A stretch of 64,000 nt of DNA from contig NZ_BCNV01000001.1 of NCBI RefSeq assembly GCF_001570725.1, forward strand, positions 310,001 through 374,000. The letters run 5' to 3'. The notes below the pieces were generated by a model that was given only the letters and a program-made list of their open reading frames with translations, had not been told where the DNA came from and ran no database searches. This DNA comes from Paenibacillus amylolyticus (GTDB lineage: Bacteria > Bacillota > Bacilli > Paenibacillales > Paenibacillaceae). Both the position numbers and the translations under genes were made by a program. This document shows, one piece after another, positions 60,178-64,000 of the stretch (its first letter is position 1; each line of letters starts with the position of its first letter).

Positions 60178-61220
60178 GTAAAAAACTGGCCGTGTACGCA
60201 TCGGCAGGGATCGCGCTGCTTGTGTTAACTGTGCTCATCTGCACGGGTATCGGTTCGGTTTCCTTGCCTATTCGTGACATTGCAGGTATTCTGCTTCATC
60301 ACTTGCCATGGGTCGGAGACTGGATCACGCCCGACTGGAGTGCAGCAGCCGAACAGATTATATGGAAAGTCAGATTCCCACGTGTACTGCTTGCTGTGCT
60401 CGTGGGCGCATCGCTGGCGATTGCCGGTGCGGGATTCCAGGGGGTTCTTCGGAACCCTCTGGCAGACCCGTTCACTCTGGGCGTATCATCCGGTGCTTCG
60501 GTGGGTGCAGCCTTTTTGATTTTCTTCGGATTGCAGTATGCACTGATCGGAATCTGGACGTTGCCACTGGTAGCTTTTTTGACGGGCGTACTAACATTAT
60601 GGTTTGTTATGTCCCTGGCTCGTGAAGGGCGCAAAATACCAACACACAGTCTGATTCTGGCTGGTGTAGTGATGCAAAGTTTCTTGGGAGCGGTGGTTTC
60701 CTTCCTGTCGACCATGTCGAAACAGACCATTAATGAAATTATATACTGGACGATGGGAAGTCTGGCTCTGCGCGGGTGGTCGTATACGGCCATCCTTTTC
60801 CCGTATTTTCTGTTAGGGCTGATCTTTCTCTGGAGCCGTGCACGTTCCTTGAATGTACTTGCGCTGGGAGAACGTCAAGCTGCGCATATCGGGGTTGGCG
60901 TCGATCGGTTGAAGTTGTCCGTGCTTGCTGTGGGAACACTTCTTACCGCAGGAGCAGTCTCTGTATCCGGTGTTATTGGCTTCGTTGGATTGGTGATTCC
61001 GCATATGCTTCGGCTGCTTGTGGGGCCTGACTATCGATTGCTGGTGCCTTTATCCGCCATTGGTGGCGCCATCTTCATGGTATGGGCAGACACGATTGCC
61101 CGATCCTTACTGGCGCCGACCGAAATTCCCCTTGGTGTGGTGACGGCCTTTGTAGGTGCACCATTCTTCGCTTACCTGTTACACCGGAACAAAAAACTGC
61201 AGAAGGGGATGATGCCATGA
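60174..61220 (+). CDS. btuC: Corrinoid ABC transporter permease BtuC-like (FecCD family)
   Basis: 348 residues, about ten helices. Family motifs: RFPRVLLAVLVGASLAIAGA, FQGVLRNPLADPFTLGVSSG and VIGFVGLVIPHMLRLLVGPD. ATG at 60174 overlaps the btuF stop (ATGA). It forms the channel for the lipoprotein and ATPase on either side. Confidence 0.95.
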   Translation: MSKKLAVYASAGIALLVLTVLICTGIGSVSLPIRDIAGILLHHLPWVGDWITPDWSAAAEQIIWKVRFPRVLLAVLVGASLAIAGAGFQGVLRNPLADPFTLGVSSGASVGAAFLIFFGLQYALIGIWTLPLVAFLTGVLTLWFVMSLAREGRKIPTHSLILAGVVMQSFLGAVVSFLSTMSKQTINEIIYWTMGSLALRGWSYTAILFPYFLLGLIFLWSRARSLNVLALGERQAAHIGVGVDRLKLSVLAVGTLLTAGAVSVSGVIGFVGLVIPHMLRLLVGPDYRLLVPLSAIGGAIFMVWADTIARSLLAPTEIPLGVVTAFVGAPFFAYLLHRNKKLQKGMMP

Positions 61221-62020
61221 GTATGAATTCGGACGAACCGCTATTCGCAGTTACCGGGGCAGGTAAAATGTATGGCAGTCATCAAGCCCTGGATGCGGTG
61301 ACCTGGCAGGTTACGGAGGGGGACTGGTGGGGTGTCGTTGGTCCAAATGGCAGTGGCAAGTCTACCCTGCTCCAGCTCCTTGCTGGAACGGAGCAGTCAA
61401 GCGCAGGCAGTATACGTATGGATGGCCGGGATATCGCCTCATACAGTCGGAAAGATCTATCACGCATGATTGCTGTGTTACAACAGGATGGCCTGCCTGC
61501 AATTTCTTATCCTGTGAGGGATGTCGTGGAGATGGGACGTTATCCATACCAGAATTGGCTTGGGCGAGAATCAGCAGATGGAGCGGCTGTAGTTGATCGT
61601 GTACTGGAAGAATTGGGATTGACCGATATGGCTGAAAGGCCTTTGGATGCACTTAGTGGAGGACAGCGTCAGCGGGTGGCACTCGCCAAGGTCATGGCAC
61701 AGGAACCACGGTTATTATTGCTGGATGAACCCACTACGTTTCTGGATATCAAATATCAATTGCAATTTATGGAGTTATTATCGACATGGCGGCAAAAAAA
61801 CAGCATTACGATTGTGGCTGTGCTGCACGATCTGAATTTGGCTGCGCAGTTCTGCGACCACATTCTGGCGCTGCGAGAAGGCAAAGTGGTGGGGAATGGA
61901 ACGCCCCATACCTTGATGACTGAAGACAACATTCAGGACATCTTTCGCGTTAAACCTGCGATGGTGAACCATCCTGACAATGGAATCCCACAGCTCTTGC
62001 TGCGGCGGGAGAAGGAATGA
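61217..62020 (+). CDS. btuD: Corrinoid ABC transporter ATP-binding protein BtuD-like
   Basis: 267 residues. Walker A GPNGSGKST, signature LSGGQRQRVALAKVM and Walker B LLLLDEPTTFLD are clear. ATG at 61217 overlaps the btuC stop by 4 bp and follows GAAGGGG; the longer frame from 61082 is a shadow of btuC. Confidence 0.95.
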   Translation: MSMNSDEPLFAVTGAGKMYGSHQALDAVTWQVTEGDWWGVVGPNGSGKSTLLQLLAGTEQSSAGSIRMDGRDIASYSRKDLSRMIAVLQQDGLPAISYPVRDVVEMGRYPYQNWLGRESADGAAVVDRVLEELGLTDMAERPLDALSGGQRQRVALAKVMAQEPRLLLLDEPTTFLDIKYQLQFMELLSTWRQKNSITIVAVLHDLNLAAQFCDHILALREGKVVGNGTPHTLMTEDNIQDIFRVKPAMVNHPDNGIPQLLLRREKE

Positions 62021-62065
62021 ACGAAGCGGGGCAACCCATATTTTGATGAAGGAAGTGCTGGCTGT

Positions 62066-63223
62066 ATGAATAATGAACAGGTGTTGGAACAGTTACTGGG
62101 TCGGATCGTGGGTCCTAATGAAGAAATTGCGGCAGAAGCCTCCGCACATGTGGATGCATTGACGAAACCACCCGGCAGTCTGGGTAAGCTGGAACAACTG
62201 GTTATTCGTCTTGCGGGAATCACTGGCAAGGCTCGTCCACGTTTGGATCGCAGAGCCGTCATTGTGATGGCCGCAGATCACGGCGTGGTGGCGGAAGGTA
62301 TTAGTGCTTTCCCAGCCGAGGTAACGCCGCAGATGGTCCTTAATTTCCTGGCTGGAGGGGCTGCTGTCAACGTACTTGCCCGCCACGCCGGAGCCGATGT
62401 AATCTGTGTGGATATCGGGGTTAATGCCGATCTGGAACATCCTGACCTGCTTTCCCGCAAAGTTCGTAAAGGTACGGCCAACATGGCAAAGGGTGCAGCA
62501 ATGACTCGTGATGAAGCAATTCAAGCCATTCTTGCAGGTGTCGATGTGGTATCGGCAGAGGTGGCAAAGGGAACGCAGTTGTTCGTTACCGGGGAAATGG
62601 GGATTGGTAATACAACCGCGAGTGCAGCGGTGATGTGTGCATTAACCGGAACTGCACCTGCTTCAGCGGTTGGGCGAGGAACAGGGATTGATGATGCGGG
62701 ATTGCAGCGTAAAGCCGCCGTGGTTAGCCAGGCACTGAGCGTGAATTCCCCAAATCGGGAAGATGCACTGGACGTACTTTGTAAAGTGGGTGGCCTGGAG
62801 ATTGCCGGACTGACGGGTGTGATTCTTGCTGCAGCTGCGAACGGATGTCCTGTTGTCGTGGATGGATTCATCTCGACTGCGGCCGCATTAATTGCAAGAC
62901 AGCTTGCTCCCGTGAGCACGGCTTATATGATTGCTTCTCATACTTCACATGAAAGTGGACATGCAGCTCTGCTTCGTGAACTTGATCTGAAACCGATGCT
63001 GGATCTGGACATGCGGCTGGGTGAAGGAACTGGTGGTGTGCTTAGCCTTCATCTGATTGATGCAGCCTGTCTTCTCTTGAATGAGATGGCGACCTTTGCA
63101 AGTGCAGGGGTATCCGATGGAACGAACAAGGCTTCGGATGCCGATGTGAGTGCAAGTGAGGGTGATATAGCGGACTCTGATGGTACAGGTGCTTCGACGG
63201 TTCAAGGAGAGGTTTCGCTATGA
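62066..63223 (+). CDS. cobT: Nicotinate-nucleotide--dimethylbenzimidazole phosphoribosyltransferase CobT
   Basis: 385 residues. The family core is complete: TKPPGSLGKLEQLVIRLAGI, VMAADHGVVAEGISAFP, TGEMGIGNTTASAAV, and the catalytic Glu in DMRLGEGTGG. It makes alpha-ribazole phosphate. The last 35 or so residues (after NEMATFASAGV, rich in Ser/Asp/Gly) are an unusual low-complexity tail. ATG at 62066 follows GAAGGAAG. 4-bp overlap with cobU. Confidence 0.97.
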   Translation: MNNEQVLEQLLGRIVGPNEEIAAEASAHVDALTKPPGSLGKLEQLVIRLAGITGKARPRLDRRAVIVMAADHGVVAEGISAFPAEVTPQMVLNFLAGGAAVNVLARHAGADVICVDIGVNADLEHPDLLSRKVRKGTANMAKGAAMTRDEAIQAILAGVDVVSAEVAKGTQLFVTGEMGIGNTTASAAVMCALTGTAPASAVGRGTGIDDAGLQRKAAVVSQALSVNSPNREDALDVLCKVGGLEIAGLTGVILAAAANGCPVVVDGFISTAAALIARQLAPVSTAYMIASHTSHESGHAALLRELDLKPMLDLDMRLGEGTGGVLSLHLIDAACLLLNEMATFASAGVSDGTNKASDADVSASEGDIADSDGTGASTVQGEVSL

Positions 63224-63780
63224 GTGTGTTGGTGACGGGTGGAGCGCGTAGTGGGAAAAGTTCGTTTGCCGAGCGTCTCTGTATGCAACGTTCCTCAGAG
63301 GCTTGGTATGTGGCTACGGCTCAGGCGTATGATGACGAGATGCGTGAGCGTATAAGTCTGCACCAGAATCAGCGCGAGGCATCAGGATATCTATGGCATA
63401 CGGTGGAGGAACCACTCGCATTACCGGCACTCATTACACGTATGGGAGAAGACCATACGGGTACGTCTGCACCGACGATTCTGGTCGATTGTCTGACGCT
63501 CTGGTTGACCAATGTTCTGCTTGCACATGAACACGAAGACGAGCAGATATTGCAAAATCATATGGATGCACTGGTGGAAGCGATCAAGTCCTACCCGGGG
63601 CTGCTCGTACTTGTCACGAATGAAGTGGGCGATGGTATTGTGCCGGAGTATGCGCTTGGCAGGAAATATCGGGATCTGGCGGGTATATTGAATCAGCGGA
63701 TTGCAGCCATATGTCGTGAAGTGTTCCTGGTAACTGTAGGCATTGCGATTGAGCTGAAAAGCAAGGAGTATCGTTTATGA
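63220..63780 (+). CDS. cobU: Adenosylcobinamide kinase/guanylyltransferase CobU
   Basis: 186 residues. P-loop GGARSGKSSFAE (7-18), the histidine in LWHTVEEPLAL that is guanylylated, and VDCLTLWLTNVL and LVTNEVGDGIVPEYALGRKY are family hallmarks. It phosphorylates adenosylcobinamide and adds GMP. ATGA overlaps join it to cobT and cobS. Confidence 0.97.
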   Translation: MSVLVTGGARSGKSSFAERLCMQRSSEAWYVATAQAYDDEMRERISLHQNQREASGYLWHTVEEPLALPALITRMGEDHTGTSAPTILVDCLTLWLTNVLLAHEHEDEQILQNHMDALVEAIKSYPGLLVLVTNEVGDGIVPEYALGRKYRDLAGILNQRIAAICREVFLVTVGIAIELKSKEYRL

Positions 63781-64000
63781 CAGATCGCAATCATCCTCGT
63801 AAACATGCGGCTGCGGCCGCTTTTCAATTTTTATCCCGGTTTCCGGTAAAAATGCAGATTGACTTCGTCCCGCCATTACTGCGGGAAAGTGTCGTGTATT
63901 ACCCGCTGGTGGGTGCTGCAATTGGACTATGCGTGTGGCTCGCAGGGGCCTTAACGGGTGCGGTACTTCCAGCCTTTCCTGCTGCCGTATTAACCTTAAC
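63777..64000 (+). CDS. cobS: Adenosylcobinamide-GDP ribazoletransferase CobS, N-terminal part (cut by window edge)
   Basis: The visible 74 residues include AAAAFQFLSRFPVKMQIDF and SVVYYPLVGAAIGLCVWL, the CobS opening with its first membrane helix. CobS is the cobalamin synthase that joins GDP-cobinamide and alpha-ribazole in the membrane. It overlaps the cobU stop by 4 bp (ATGA). Confidence 0.93.
   Translation, partial: MTDRNHPRKHAAAAAFQFLSRFPVKMQIDFVPPLLRESVVYYPLVGAAIGLCVWLAGALTGAVLPAFPAAVLTL

Overview
The window looks like a chromosomal segment of a Paenibacillus-type, spore-forming Firmicute of about 50% GC. The evidence is the gene content and order, many TTG starts behind strong GGAGG ribosome sites, sigma-A promoters, U-tailed hairpin terminators, GlnR/TnrA-type nitrogen boxes, a c-di-AMP (ydaO-type) riboswitch, a cobalamin riboswitch, a MocR regulator, a Gram-positive Tad/Flp pilus cluster and intergenic repeats of a kind I remember from Paenibacillus genomes. 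No phage, insertion sequence, CRISPR array or rRNA was seen.

Layout. 1-2640 (minus): urease, with ureA-ureB-ureC followed directly by ureF (cut by the window edge); no ureE lies between ureC and ureF. 2694-7815 (plus): divergent urtABCDE urea ABC transporter, sharing one perfect GlnR/TnrA box with ureA. 7847-9869 (minus): a PAS protein, a small XRE regulator and a second, divergent ureF whose promoter region lies between two perfect GlnR boxes. 10104-17828: tRNA-Leu, glutathione peroxidase, a c-di-AMP riboswitch ahead of an RCK/Rossmann-like protein, a HAD phosphatase, mntH, ohr, two small Cys-rich proteins, a DCC protein, a lipoprotein and a glyoxalase-like protein. 17854-28904: a ten-gene Tad/Flp pilus operon behind an attenuator-like leader, ending in an FHA protein. 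28930-39919: housekeeping genes (epimerase, Nfo, PurU, transketolase, PpnP, Pgi, YigZ, TetR, YjbQ) and a 170-bp element with terminal inverted repeats. 40267-44033: sulfate/thiosulfate uptake cysTWA-sbp. 44191-49415: an orphan protein, a structured leader plus MBL hydrolase, an ECF sigma factor coupled to a ClpP paralogue, and a YtrA-type regulator (apparent ATT start, 43-bp palindromic operator) with an ABC exporter. 49559-54631: MocR regulator divergent from an EamA exporter, a small membrane protein, a Cof-type HAD phosphatase and lipoate ligase. 54885-64000: cobalamin salvage in two blocks, cobD-cbiZ-cbiB-cobC and, behind the B12 riboswitch, btuFCD-cobT-cobU-cobS (cut by the edge).

How the parts work together. 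The left part is a nitrogen-scavenging module: import urea (Urt), hydrolyse it (UreABC plus nickel-insertion factor UreF), all with nitrogen-regulator sites. The right part is a corrinoid-scavenging module: import corrinoids (BtuFCD), remove the incomplete nucleotide arm (CbiZ), remake aminopropanol phosphate and cobinamide phosphate (CobD, CbiB) and rebuild the lower loop (CobU, CobT, CobS, CobC). The central Tad cluster would build a surface pilus without the outer-membrane secretin parts needed by Gram-negatives.
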